Positions 1 through 5,837 of a stretch of 5,837 nucleotides of DNA are shown here, one piece after another; the stretch's first letter is position 1, and each line of letters starts with the position of its first letter. Under the pieces are notes generated by a model, which was not told the origin of the DNA, did not search any database, and saw only the letters and a list, made by a program, of their open reading frames with translations. The stretch covers positions 1 to 5,837 of the forward strand of contig JALOPT010000108.1 of the NCBI GenBank assembly GCA_025453715.1. Reading direction: 5' to 3'. The position numbers were made by a program, and so were the translations under genes. This DNA is from Methanoregulaceae archaeon (lineage in GTDB: Archaea > Halobacteriota > Methanomicrobia > Methanomicrobiales > Methanospirillaceae).

Positions 1-1184
1 CGTTTGAAGAGATGTCCGGAAAGCAACTGCCCCTTGATCAACTGATTGAATATATCGATGTAGGCGGCCCGGCAATGATCAGGGCTGCGGCGAAGAATTA
101 TCGCGACGTAGCAGTAGTGGTGGATCCAAATGATTACCTGCTGGTTGAAAAGGCAGTTTCTTCTGGTTCATTCAGCGCCACCGATCGGATAATGCTAGCC
201 AAAAAAGCTTTTTCACGCACAGCGGCATACGATGCTGCGATAAGTAATTATCTCCACACAGAAGGAAAAGAATTCCCGGACATATTTACAGTCCAGTTCA
301 GGAACGGCCGGTTGCTCAGGTATGGGGAGAACCCTCACCAGTCTGCATGTATCTATGGCAGCACGGGTATCGCGTCTGCGGAACCATTCCAGGGAAAACA
401 GATGTCGTATAATAATTACCTTGACCTGAACGCGGCATCAGGTCTCCTCCACGAATTTGATGAACCCTGTGCCGTGATTGTTAAGCATAATAATCCGTGC
501 GGGGTTGCAGTTGCCGGTACGGTTATTGAAGCATATCGGAAAGCACGTGATACAGACCCGGTATCTGCGTATGGATCGGTCGTGGCACTAAACCGCCCGG
601 TTGATGAATCCCTTGCAAAAGAGTTTTGTGCCACGTTCGTAGAGGTGCTCTGTGCTCCCGGTTTTACCCCTGGAGCACTGGAACTATTAAAAACAAAGGA
701 AAATATGCGGGTCCTCCTCATGCCTGAACCTGTCGTCCAAGATGAAATCAGGACAATTGCAGGTGGTATCGTGGTCCAGCGTACACCACCATACCAGGAA
801 CACTGGAAGACCGTATCAGACCGTGACCCTTCTGCGGATGAGATGTCCGCGTTGAATTTTGCCTGGAAGGTTGTCAAACATACCAGGAGCAATGCCATTA
901 TCTTTGCAGGCCAGGGAAAAACTATTGGTATCGGGGCCGGACAGATGAGCAGGGTTGATGCGGCAAAGATTGCCATCGACAAGGCCCTTTCCCCGCTTGC
1001 CAACTCCGCAGTAGCGTCCGATGCGTTCCTTCCATTCCCCGATACCCTTGAAGTAGCCGTAAAGGCGGGTGCTACAGCGCTCGTTCAGCCCGGTGGATCA
1101 ATCCGGGATAAAGAGGTTATTGATGCGGCAAATCAGCATAATATCGCGATGATATTCACTGGAATCAGGTATTTCAGGCATTGA
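1..1184 (+). CDS. purH: Bifunctional AICAR formyltransferase / IMP cyclohydrolase, 5' end missing
   Basis: Catalyses the last two steps of purine synthesis in the cytosol: formylation of AICAR from 10-formyl-tetrahydrofolate, then ring closure to IMP. The frame is already open at position 3, so the ATG at 12 is internal. The first visible codons read FEEMSGK, matching the region just after the NLYPF motif of the family, so roughly 110 N-terminal residues of the cyclohydrolase domain lie before the window. Numbering from the ATG at 12, the rest of that domain shows IDVGGPAMIRAAAKNY (residues 15-30). The transformylase domain follows with RYGENPHQSA, then KHNNPCGVA with the catalytic Lys-His pair at residues 158-159. 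It ends with IGIGAGQMSRVDA, SDAFLPFPD, QPGGSIRD and the family's usual C-terminus TGIRYFRH. No frame breaks are seen. Some archaea instead use the unrelated PurP and PurO, so this organism has the bacterial-type fused enzyme. Identification is very secure. Confidence 0.97.
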   Translation, partial: FEEMSGKQLPLDQLIEYIDVGGPAMIRAAAKNYRDVAVVVDPNDYLLVEKAVSSGSFSATDRIMLAKKAFSRTAAYDAAISNYLHTEGKEFPDIFTVQFRNGRLLRYGENPHQSACIYGSTGIASAEPFQGKQMSYNNYLDLNAASGLLHEFDEPCAVIVKHNNPCGVAVAGTVIEAYRKARDTDPVSAYGSVVALNRPVDESLAKEFCATFVEVLCAPGFTPGALELLKTKENMRVLLMPEPVVQDEIRTIAGGIVVQRTPPYQEHWKTVSDRDPSADEMSALNFAWKVVKHTRSNAIIFAGQGKTIGIGAGQMSRVDAAKIAIDKALSPLANSAVASDAFLPFPDTLEVAVKAGATALVQPGGSIRDKEVIDAANQHNIAMIFTGIRYFRH

Positions 1185-1188
1185 ATCG

Positions 1189-1210
1189 TTTTATTCATCT
1201 CCTCTTTTCT
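1189..1210 (+). terminator. Pyrimidine-rich 3' end of purH
   Basis: A T/C-rich stretch starts four bases after the purH stop, with TTTT at 1189-1192 and again near 1205. No stable hairpin precedes it. Archaeal RNA polymerase often terminates at T-rich stretches without a hairpin, and a promoter follows directly, so termination here is plausible but not shown. Confidence 0.3.
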
Positions 1211-1217
1211 GGGATAT

Positions 1218-1227
1218 CTTTATATAA
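1218..1227 (+). promoter_or_regulatory. Archaeal TATA box for the first DUF4013 gene
   Basis: The octamer TTTATATA at 1219-1226 is a near-ideal archaeal TATA box. It lies about 40 bases before the ATG at 1266, so transcription would start near 1248 and give a leader of roughly 18 bases. That leader would contain the ribosome-binding motif AAGGTGA at 1255-1261. The distances fit a normal archaeal promoter and imply that the gene is transcribed separately from purH. Confidence 0.65.
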
Positions 1228-1265
1228 TGTGACTTTCCAGATTTCAATCATATTAAGGTGAAGTA

Positions 1266-1946
1266 ATGGAACTTGGAAAAACTCTTGGAGATTCTTTTGA
1301 GTATGCAAAAGAAGGTCTTGTCGGAAAATGGGCCAGGTGGATACTGCTGATTATCAGTTGTATTGTCTTCCCTCTGATTATGGGGTACGTAATGCGGATA
1401 TATCGCGGAGTTGTGCCATCCCCGGAACTTGATGAGTGGGGTGGCATGTTTATTGACGGGATTAAACTATTCATTGTTGCGATAATCTACGCTATTCCGA
1501 TTATTATCGTTGAATTTGCAGTAATTGGAAGTGCTGGTGTAGCTTTCCTGACGACCATGTCAAACCCGATGGCAGACCCGAATGCCGTCATGGCCCTTGT
1601 TGGCTCCGTCCTGTTTGGCGTGATCATTCTGATTCTCGTTGCCATTATCATAGAACTAATCGCGATTATTGGAATGGTCCGTTTTGCACGCACCAACAGT
1701 TTCGGGCAGGCGTTTAACTTCGGGGCAATATTCGACACTATTGGCCGGATCGGTATCGCCAGTTATATTCTCGCACTGATTGTCCTTGCAATCATAGTCG
1801 GAATTATTGAGGTAATCTGCCTGGTAATCCCGTATATCGGCCTCCTGATTTTATTCATACTTCTGCCGTTCATTGTACTCTTCTCTGCCAGGTATGTAAC
1901 CCTGGTGTACGAGAGCGCTGGTGTAGAGGTATCAACACCTTCATAA
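1266..1946 (+). CDS. DUF4013-type polytopic membrane protein (copy 1)
   Basis: A 226-residue, very hydrophobic protein of unknown function. Hydrophobic spans lie at about residues 25-45, 66-97, 107-137 and 163-207. The longer ones could each hold two helices, giving five to seven membrane segments. There is no cleavable signal peptide; the N-terminus starts with an amphipathic stretch (MELGKTLGDSFEYAKEG). Family assignment rests on FPLIMGYVMRIYRG (residues 35-48) after the first helix, the NFGAIFDTI stretch (151-159) before the last hydrophobic block, and the C-terminal FSARYVTLVYES (206-217). I recognise these as DUF4013-like from memory, without a profile search. The ATG at 1266 has AAGGTGA four bases upstream and matches the start of the downstream paralogue residue for residue. 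It has its own TATA box. No catalytic motif is visible, so no biochemical role can be assigned. Confidence 0.85.
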   Translation: MELGKTLGDSFEYAKEGLVGKWARWILLIISCIVFPLIMGYVMRIYRGVVPSPELDEWGGMFIDGIKLFIVAIIYAIPIIIVEFAVIGSAGVAFLTTMSNPMADPNAVMALVGSVLFGVIILILVAIIIELIAIIGMVRFARTNSFGQAFNFGAIFDTIGRIGIASYILALIVLAIIVGIIEVICLVIPYIGLLILFILLPFIVLFSARYVTLVYESAGVEVSTPS

Positions 1947-1974
1947 TTTTTCTGATAGATTGGTAACTTTTTTT
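1947..1974 (+). terminator. T-tract terminator after DUF4013 copy 1
   Basis: A TTTTT run follows the TAA stop immediately (1947-1951), and a second run of seven T lies at 1968-1974. No stem precedes either run. Paired T-tracts right after a stop are typical of archaeal intrinsic termination, which suggests the two DUF4013 genes may not share all transcripts. This is inferred from base composition only. Confidence 0.4.
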
Positions 1975-2178
1975 AGGAAGAATTCCTGGAGAAATACCAG
2001 GTTAACCAAAATAGCGAGCTTGGTTTTCAATTTGTTTTCCAAAGTATTCAATAATCCTGCGCGTTATTGAAAAAAACCCGGCAGAACAATCCAGAAGGAC
2101 GATTGAGGGTTGATATTCATTCTATTCAGGATACCATTAATTTCCCATACGAACAACTGACCATTCAGAGTGACTGGT
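1975..2178 (+). other. Intergenic gap between the two DUF4013 genes, promoter unclear
   Basis: I see no convincing gene here. There is a small hairpin (CCTGG 1985-1989 with CCAGG 1997-2001, seven-base loop) and a six-base inverted repeat (AACCAA 2004-2009 with TTGGTT 2020-2025) followed by T-rich sequence. Both may belong to the 3' end of copy 1. No strong TATA box is present. The best weak candidate is the AT-rich CATTAATTT at 2135-2143, which would place the transcript start near 2165, just before the ATG at 2179. Read-through from copy 1 is the alternative. Confidence 0.4.
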
Positions 2179-2907
2179 ATGGATTATGGAAAAATGTTAC
2201 AGGACTCATATCACTATGCACACGATGCAGTATGGGGAAAATGGGAGCGATGGCTCCTTCTATTGATGAGTATCGTGATATTCCCACTCATAACAGGGTA
2301 CGTCGCGAAGATTTACCGGGGAGATCAACCAGCGCCCCGGTTTGAGGAGGGCGGGCTCTTTATCATGGGCCTTAAACTCATTTTTGCCATGTTTATCTAT
2401 GCAATTCCTGTTATCGCAGTGTTCGCGCTCACCCTTATCTATGCTGTGGTCAACTTTATGCCGTACATTATTTCGGATAACCCTGCGTTTATTATCAATA
2501 ACCCGGAAAAATTTGTTGGTGTCCTGCTGGGCATCGCAGGTGGACTGATTATTACCCTTGTCCTTGCCGTTGTTATTTCTCTCATCTCGACAATCGCCCT
2601 GATCAGGTTAGCTAAGGAAGGGAAATTTTCAGAGGCCTTCAATTTCGGGGCTGTCATGCAGACTATCCATTCAATAGGCTGGGGCCGGTACATTGTTGCA
2701 ATGATCATTTACTGGGTCATCAGCGTTGTTTTATTCGTTCTTATCGGGTTCCTGAACCTGATTCCTGTTATGGGGATGGCCATTTACTGGATTATCTACC
2801 TTATTATCATAGTTCCGTACATTGTATTTTCAGCAAGGTACCTCACCCTGGTATACGATAGTGCACCCCCGGCAATCCCAAAAACTCCCGTTGAAACTTC
2901 CGGGTAA
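2179..2907 (+). CDS. DUF4013-type polytopic membrane protein (copy 2)
   Basis: A 242-residue membrane protein and a clear paralogue of the preceding gene. The two share GKW-x-RW (residues 20-25), FPLI-x-GYV-x-x-IYRG (35-48), the KL/IYAIP stretch (66-77), EAFNFGA (152-158) and FSARY-x-TLVY-x-SA (217-229). Hydrophobic spans lie at about 25-45, 62-97, 113-143 and 169-215. The frame also permits GTG at 2170, three codons earlier. The ATG at 2179 is preferred because it aligns exactly with the start of copy 1 and has a partial ribosome-binding motif, GAGTGA, at 2168-2173. Compared with copy 1 it has about ten extra residues in the loop before the third hydrophobic block (near 98-112) and a longer Pro-rich tail after SAPPAIP. 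Function is unknown. The same strand, adjacency and colinear similarity point to tandem duplication, and substantial divergence suggests the duplication is old. Confidence 0.85.
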   Translation: MDYGKMLQDSYHYAHDAVWGKWERWLLLLMSIVIFPLITGYVAKIYRGDQPAPRFEEGGLFIMGLKLIFAMFIYAIPVIAVFALTLIYAVVNFMPYIISDNPAFIINNPEKFVGVLLGIAGGLIITLVLAVVISLISTIALIRLAKEGKFSEAFNFGAVMQTIHSIGWGRYIVAMIIYWVISVVLFVLIGFLNLIPVMGMAIYWIIYLIIIVPYIVFSARYLTLVYDSAPPAIPKTPVETSG

Positions 2908-2936
2908 CCAATTGTTTTTCCCTGTGGTATCCGGAA
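2898..2936 (+). other. Imperfect stem-loop across the stop codon of DUF4013 copy 2
   Basis: TTCCGG (2898-2903) pairs with CCGGAA (2931-2936). Pairing extends through G2904-T2930, T2905-A2929 and A2906-T2928. A bulged A at 2907 separates these from C2908-G2927 and C2909-G2926, leaving a 16-base loop. It has no T-run behind it, so it is not a classic terminator; it could protect the mRNA 3' end. The pairing is visible in the sequence, but its function is speculative. Confidence 0.3.
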
Positions 2937-2991
2937 AATTCGGGCTGATGAACTGGAACTGCCTTTTGAATAATAACGGTGTTACCCATTG

Positions 2992-3027
2992 ACGGAATAC
3001 GGAAAACAAAAAAATTCCGTTTTTTTT
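2992..3027 (+). terminator. Hairpin plus T-run terminator
   Basis: ACGGAAT (2992-2998) is the exact inverted complement of ATTCCGT (3014-3020), and eight T follow at 3020-3027. A second, overlapping copy ACGGAA (2999-3004) can pair with the same downstream arm (3015-3020), giving a tighter ten-base loop. Seven A in the loop (3008-3014) read as a T-run on the other strand, so the element could act in both directions. It separates the DUF4013 pair from the amino-acid operon. Confidence 0.6.
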
Positions 3028-3035
3028 CCGGCGAT

Positions 3036-3043
3036 TTTAAATA
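3036..3043 (+). promoter_or_regulatory. Archaeal TATA box for the cimA-ilvB operon
   Basis: TTTAAATA at 3036-3043 fits the archaeal TATA consensus, with G/C-rich CCGGCGA directly upstream. The expected transcript start is near 3066, just before the GGTGG motif and the ATG at 3080. A second AT box, TTTATAAT at 3051-3058, could instead start a nearly leaderless transcript at about 3080. I favour the first because it retains a ribosome-binding site. Confidence 0.6.
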
Positions 3044-3067
3044 TTCCTGGTTTATAATTTCTATTGT

Positions 3068-3072
3068 GGTGG
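3068..3072 (+). promoter_or_regulatory. Ribosome-binding motif for the ATG at 3080
   Basis: GGTGG at 3068-3072 matches the GGTG core of the archaeal Shine-Dalgarno complement and lies seven bases before the ATG at 3080. It matters because it marks 3080 as the natural start of the cimA-like gene, although that ATG is out of frame with the body of the gene. Confidence 0.5.
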
Positions 3073-3079
3073 AACATCC

Positions 3080-4595
3080 ATGACAGATTGCTTTATTTGT
3101 TGAAAAACTGCGCTTTTTTGATACTACCTTACGGGACGGGGAACAAACACCCGGTGTCTCGCTGGAACCGCATGAAAAACTCCAGATCGCGGAAAAACTT
3201 TCCTCCATCGGGGTCAATGTAATCGAAGCTGGTTCAGCAGCTGCATCGACCGGAGAATGTGAGGCCATCCGCCTTATATCAGATGCCGGGCTGAGTGCGG
3301 AATGCTGCACGTATGTCAGGGCTCTGAAGGGAGATATCGACCTTGCCGCCGATTATGGGGCTGATTCGGTACATCTGGTAATCCCGGTGAGTGATCTTCA
3401 CATCCAGAAGAAACTCCGGAAGACCCGGTCTGATGTACTAAAGATGGCCTTTGACGCTGTTGAATATGCAAAGGATCGGGGCCTGATCGTAGAATTATCA
3501 GGTGAAGACGCTTCCCGTGCGGACCCCGGATTTCTCCTTGAGATTTACGGGGGGGGTGTGGAGCGAGGTGCAGATCGCCTCTGTTTCTGTGATACAGTCG
3601 GCCTCCTGACACCGGAGAGGACTGCGGTACTGATCCCACCTTTATGCATTGCACCACTATCCATTCACTGCCATAATGATCTGGGTTTCGCCCTTGCGAA
3701 TACTGTTACCGCACTGAAGGCTGGTGCGAGTTGCGCCCATGTGACTGTAAACGGGCTGGGTGAGCGGGCGGGTAACACACCATTCGAAGAACTGGTGATG
3801 GCGCTGGAGATACTATACAACTACCGGACTTCAATTGTGACAGAGGAGATCTATCACCTTTCTACCCTGGTCTCAAAGCTTACTGGTGTAGCGCTTCCGG
3901 TGAACAAAGCTATCGTTGGAGAGATGGCATTTACCCATGAGAGCGGGATCCACGCCCACGGGGTACTTCGTGAGCCCTCGACGTATGAATCAGTTAAACC
4001 CGAACAGATCGGTCGTAAACGTCGTATCGTCCTTGGAAAGCATTCAGGTTCCGCATCGGTTGACGCAGCACTGACCGAGATGAATTACAAACCTGAAGAA
4101 AAACAATTGAAGGAGATTGTGAAACGGATCAAGGTCCTTGGCGACGAGGGTAAAAGAATTACCGATACAGACCTGATGACCATCGCAGATGCCGTGATGG
4201 CGATAGAATGCAGACCAGTCCTCAGGATGAAACAGTTTACCGTGGTGTCCGGTAGTAACGTGATACCGACAGCATCGGTCACGCTCATCGTGCATAATGA
4301 AGAAATTACCAGTGCTGCGACCGGGACCGGGCCTGTTGATGCGGCCATGGAAGCTCTTAGAAAATCCGTTGCCGATGTAGCGGATATCAGGCTCGAAGAG
4401 TACCATGTAGACGCAATCAGCGGGGGAACAGACGCGCTTGTCGATGTAACGGTAAGATTAAGTAAAGACGGAAAGATAATTACGTCACGAGGCGCCCGCA
4501 CCGATATTATCATGGCAAGCGTGGAAGCGGTGATCGCCGGAATGAACAGATTATTGAGGGAAGAGAATGAAAACCGGAGCAAAACTCCTGATTGA
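3080..4595 (+). CDS. cimA: (R)-citramalate synthase / 2-isopropylmalate synthase family, apparent frameshift near the start
   Basis: Condenses acetyl-CoA with a 2-oxoacid; for CimA this is pyruvate, feeding isoleucine synthesis. The uninterrupted frame runs from 3084 to 4595. It carries FDTTLRDGEQ (3117-3146), HCHND with its metal-binding histidines (3666-3680), NGLGERAGNT, HESGIHAHG (3936-3962) and GKHSG. A C-terminal LeuA-type regulatory domain extends from about 4150 to the end, with SGGTDALVDV. This domain and the length (about 504 residues once corrected) argue against AksA, which lacks it. EAGSA after the TIM-barrel start resembles CimA, where LeuA usually has EAGFP, so CimA is favoured over LeuA at moderate confidence. 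The ATG at 3080 reads only MTDCFIC before TGA at 3101. Losing one T from the TTT at 3092-3094 would give MTDCLFVEKLRFFDTTLRDG. The long frame offers only GTG at 3387, which would delete the active-site motif. The gene overlaps ilvB by 29 bases. Confidence 0.85.
4556..4561 (+). promoter_or_regulatory. Ribosome-binding motif for ilvB inside the cimA-like gene
   Basis: GAGGGA at 4556-4561 lies within the last codons of the upstream gene and five bases before the ATG at 4567. It fixes the ilvB start in the overlap and suggests coupled translation of the two enzymes. Confidence 0.6.
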
Positions 4596-5837
4596 AGGAC
4601 TGCAGCGCGAAGGGGTGGAGACGATATTCGGCTACCCTGGCGGTGTAGTATTGCCGATATATGATGAACTCTATGATTCACCATTGCGGCACATCCTGGT
4701 ACGGCATGAACAGGCAGCCGCCCACGCAGCCGATGGCTATGCAAGGGCAAGCGGTCGTGTCGGTGTATGCCTTGCCACATCAGGCCCCGGGGCATGTAAC
4801 CTTGTGACTGGTATTGCCACCGCTTACATGGACTCTATCCCCATCGTCGCGATTACCGGCCAGGTCCCGACCTCGTTGCTCGGCAATGATGCATTCCAGG
4901 AATCCGATATTACAGGTATTACAATGCCTGTGACTAAACACAACTACCTGGTGAAAAAGCCATTTGATCTCCCCAGGATTATCCAGGAAGCGTTTTATAT
5001 TGCAGGAACCGGCAGACCGGGACCGGTGTTGATAGATATACCCAAGGATGTGAGTACCGGGACCGTGGAAGCAGATCCCCCAAGGGCGGAGATGGTCACT
5101 CTCCGTGGGTACCAGCCGACGTACAAGGGTCACCAGAGACAGATTGATAGGGCTGTTGAACTGATTACACTAGCCGAACGGCCCCTGATTTATGCAGGGG
5201 GCGGGGTTGTCCTGTCGAACGCATCGGCTGAACTGGTCCACCTAGCTGAGCAGATGCTGATACCTGTTACAACGACACTGATGGGCCTTGGTGCCATCCC
5301 GGGTGACCACCCGCTGAACCTCGGGATGCTCGGGATGCACGGTACTGAGTATGCCAACTTTGCCGTCACCGAATGCGACCTCCTTATCGCAATCGGAGTA
5401 AGGTTTGATGACCGGGTAACCGGCAAGCTGGACACCTTCGCACCCCATGCAAAGATTATCCATATCGACATCGACCCTGCAGAGATTGGGAAAAACAAGA
5501 AGGTTGATGTGCCGATCGTTGGCGATGTAGGGAACATTCTGGGTGAGATGCTGCATAAACTGCAAAAAACAGGACATTACCAGATTTGGCTTGATAAGAT
5601 AAAAGGCTGGAAGAAAAAGCATCCTCTGCGCTTTAAGGATGACGGGAAACTCAGGCCCCAGTATATTCTGCAGCAGTTATCCGGACTACTGGAAGGTGAA
5701 GGCATTATCGTGTCAGAAGTCGGCCAGAACCAGATGTGGACCGCACAGTACTATTGTTTCCGGAAGCCCCGGACCTGGATAACATCCGGGGGGCTCGGGA
5801 CGATGGGGTACGGCTTGCCGGCATCCATGGGGGTGCA
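4567..5837 (+). CDS. ilvB: Acetolactate synthase large (catalytic) subunit, 3' end missing
   Basis: A thiamine-diphosphate enzyme that condenses pyruvate with pyruvate or 2-oxobutyrate, the first common step of valine, leucine and isoleucine synthesis. The window holds 423 codons and breaks off after GYGLPASMG; the family is usually about 560 residues, so the GDG cofactor-binding motif lies beyond the end. Visible signatures are GYPGG (22-26), RHEQAAAHAADGYARASG (46-63) with the catalytic glutamate E48, TSGPGACN (71-78), RFDDRVTGK (279-287), HIDIDPAEIGKNK (299-311) and EVGQNQMW near the end. The RFDDRVTGK and IDIDPAEI motifs separate it from other thiamine-diphosphate decarboxylases. The ATG at 4567 has its own ribosome-binding motif and lies 29 bases inside the preceding gene, in a different frame, so the two are almost certainly cotranscribed. 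A small regulatory subunit gene (ilvN) is expected next but not visible. No frame breaks are seen. Confidence 0.96.
   Translation, partial: MKTGAKLLIEGLQREGVETIFGYPGGVVLPIYDELYDSPLRHILVRHEQAAAHAADGYARASGRVGVCLATSGPGACNLVTGIATAYMDSIPIVAITGQVPTSLLGNDAFQESDITGITMPVTKHNYLVKKPFDLPRIIQEAFYIAGTGRPGPVLIDIPKDVSTGTVEADPPRAEMVTLRGYQPTYKGHQRQIDRAVELITLAERPLIYAGGGVVLSNASAELVHLAEQMLIPVTTTLMGLGAIPGDHPLNLGMLGMHGTEYANFAVTECDLLIAIGVRFDDRVTGKLDTFAPHAKIIHIDIDPAEIGKNKKVDVPIVGDVGNILGEMLHKLQKTGHYQIWLDKIKGWKKKHPLRFKDDGKLRPQYILQQLSGLLEGEGIIVSEVGQNQMWTAQYYCFRKPRTWITSGGLGTMGYGLPASMGV

Noticed and set aside
416..1003. 195-codon open frame on the minus strand
   Set aside because: It lies wholly antisense to highly conserved purH coding sequence, and its product resembles no known family.
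2067..2345. 92-codon open frame on the + strand
   Set aside because: It starts with TTG, and more than half of it overlaps DUF4013 copy 2 in another frame; the product has no recognisable motif.
3080..3103. Seven-codon leader peptide (MTDCFIC) for attenuation
   Set aside because: It has no run of Ile, Leu or Val codons and no downstream anti-terminator structure, and the main gene would still lack a start codon.
3101..3103. TGA read through as selenocysteine or another amino acid
   Set aside because: Continuing in that frame gives no family similarity. The lesion is a frame change, not just a stop. TGA also ends purH and the cimA-like gene normally.
2843..3310. 155-codon minus-strand open frame covering the intergenic gap and the start of cimA
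   Set aside because: It runs through the terminator and promoter region and antisense to the FDTTLRDGEQ motif, with no recognisable protein motif.
3387..4595. GTG at 3387 as the start of the cimA-like gene
   Set aside because: It would remove about 100 residues that are clearly homologous to the family, including FDTTLRDGEQ, which is needed for catalysis.
4085..4795. 236-codon open frame on the minus strand across the cimA-ilvB junction
   Set aside because: It is antisense to two well-conserved genes with low-complexity Ser-rich translation; a shadow of the real reading frames.
1..5837. CRISPR arrays, tRNAs, rRNAs, insertion sequences or defence systems
   Set aside because: I found no regularly spaced repeats, no tRNA-like cloverleaf with CCA-type end, no transposase or terminal inverted repeats, and no nuclease or helicase motifs by eye.

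Overview
The window looks like chromosomal DNA from a methanogenic euryarchaeon, probably a Methanomicrobiales-like lineage (Methanoregula, Methanosphaerula or a relative). This is an inference from three things. Intergenic regions carry archaeal TATA boxes (TTTATATA, TTTAAATA) and T-rich ends. Two genes encode DUF4013-type membrane proteins, a family I associate mainly with methanogens. The enzyme next to ilvB is of the archaeal citramalate/isopropylmalate synthase type. All recognisable genes are on the + strand.

Layout. (1) Positions 1-1184 hold the 3' three-quarters of purH, the bifunctional enzyme of the last two steps of IMP synthesis; its start lies before the window. (2) Positions 1185-1265 are a short gap with a good archaeal promoter. 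(3) Positions 1266-1946 and 2179-2907 hold two tandem paralogues encoding small hydrophobic membrane proteins of the DUF4013 type, separated by a 232-base gap. (4) Positions 2908-3079 hold a hairpin-plus-T-run terminator followed by a new promoter. (5) Positions 3080-4595 hold a citramalate/2-isopropylmalate synthase family gene, best called cimA, and 4567 to the end holds the first 423 codons of ilvB, the acetolactate synthase large subunit. These two overlap by 29 bases and look like the start of a branched-chain amino-acid operon, probably continuing into ilvN and ilvC beyond the window (inference).

How they work together. Citramalate synthase would make the precursor of 2-oxobutyrate from pyruvate and acetyl-CoA. 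Acetolactate synthase would then condense pyruvate with 2-oxobutyrate or a second pyruvate, giving isoleucine and valine/leucine. purH and the DUF4013 pair have no evident link to that pathway.

The main oddity is the 5' end of the cimA-like gene. The only well-placed ATG (3080, behind a GGTGG ribosome-binding motif) runs into a stop after seven codons. The long frame that carries the essential FDTTLRDGEQ motif has no ATG, GTG or TTG before 3387, which is past that motif. A one-base difference between 3084 and 3103 would repair it. This is either a sequencing or assembly error, a real frameshift mutation, or, much less likely, recoding or a rare start codon. I see no CRISPR array, tRNA, rRNA, insertion sequence or defence-type system, and nothing I would call a new system.
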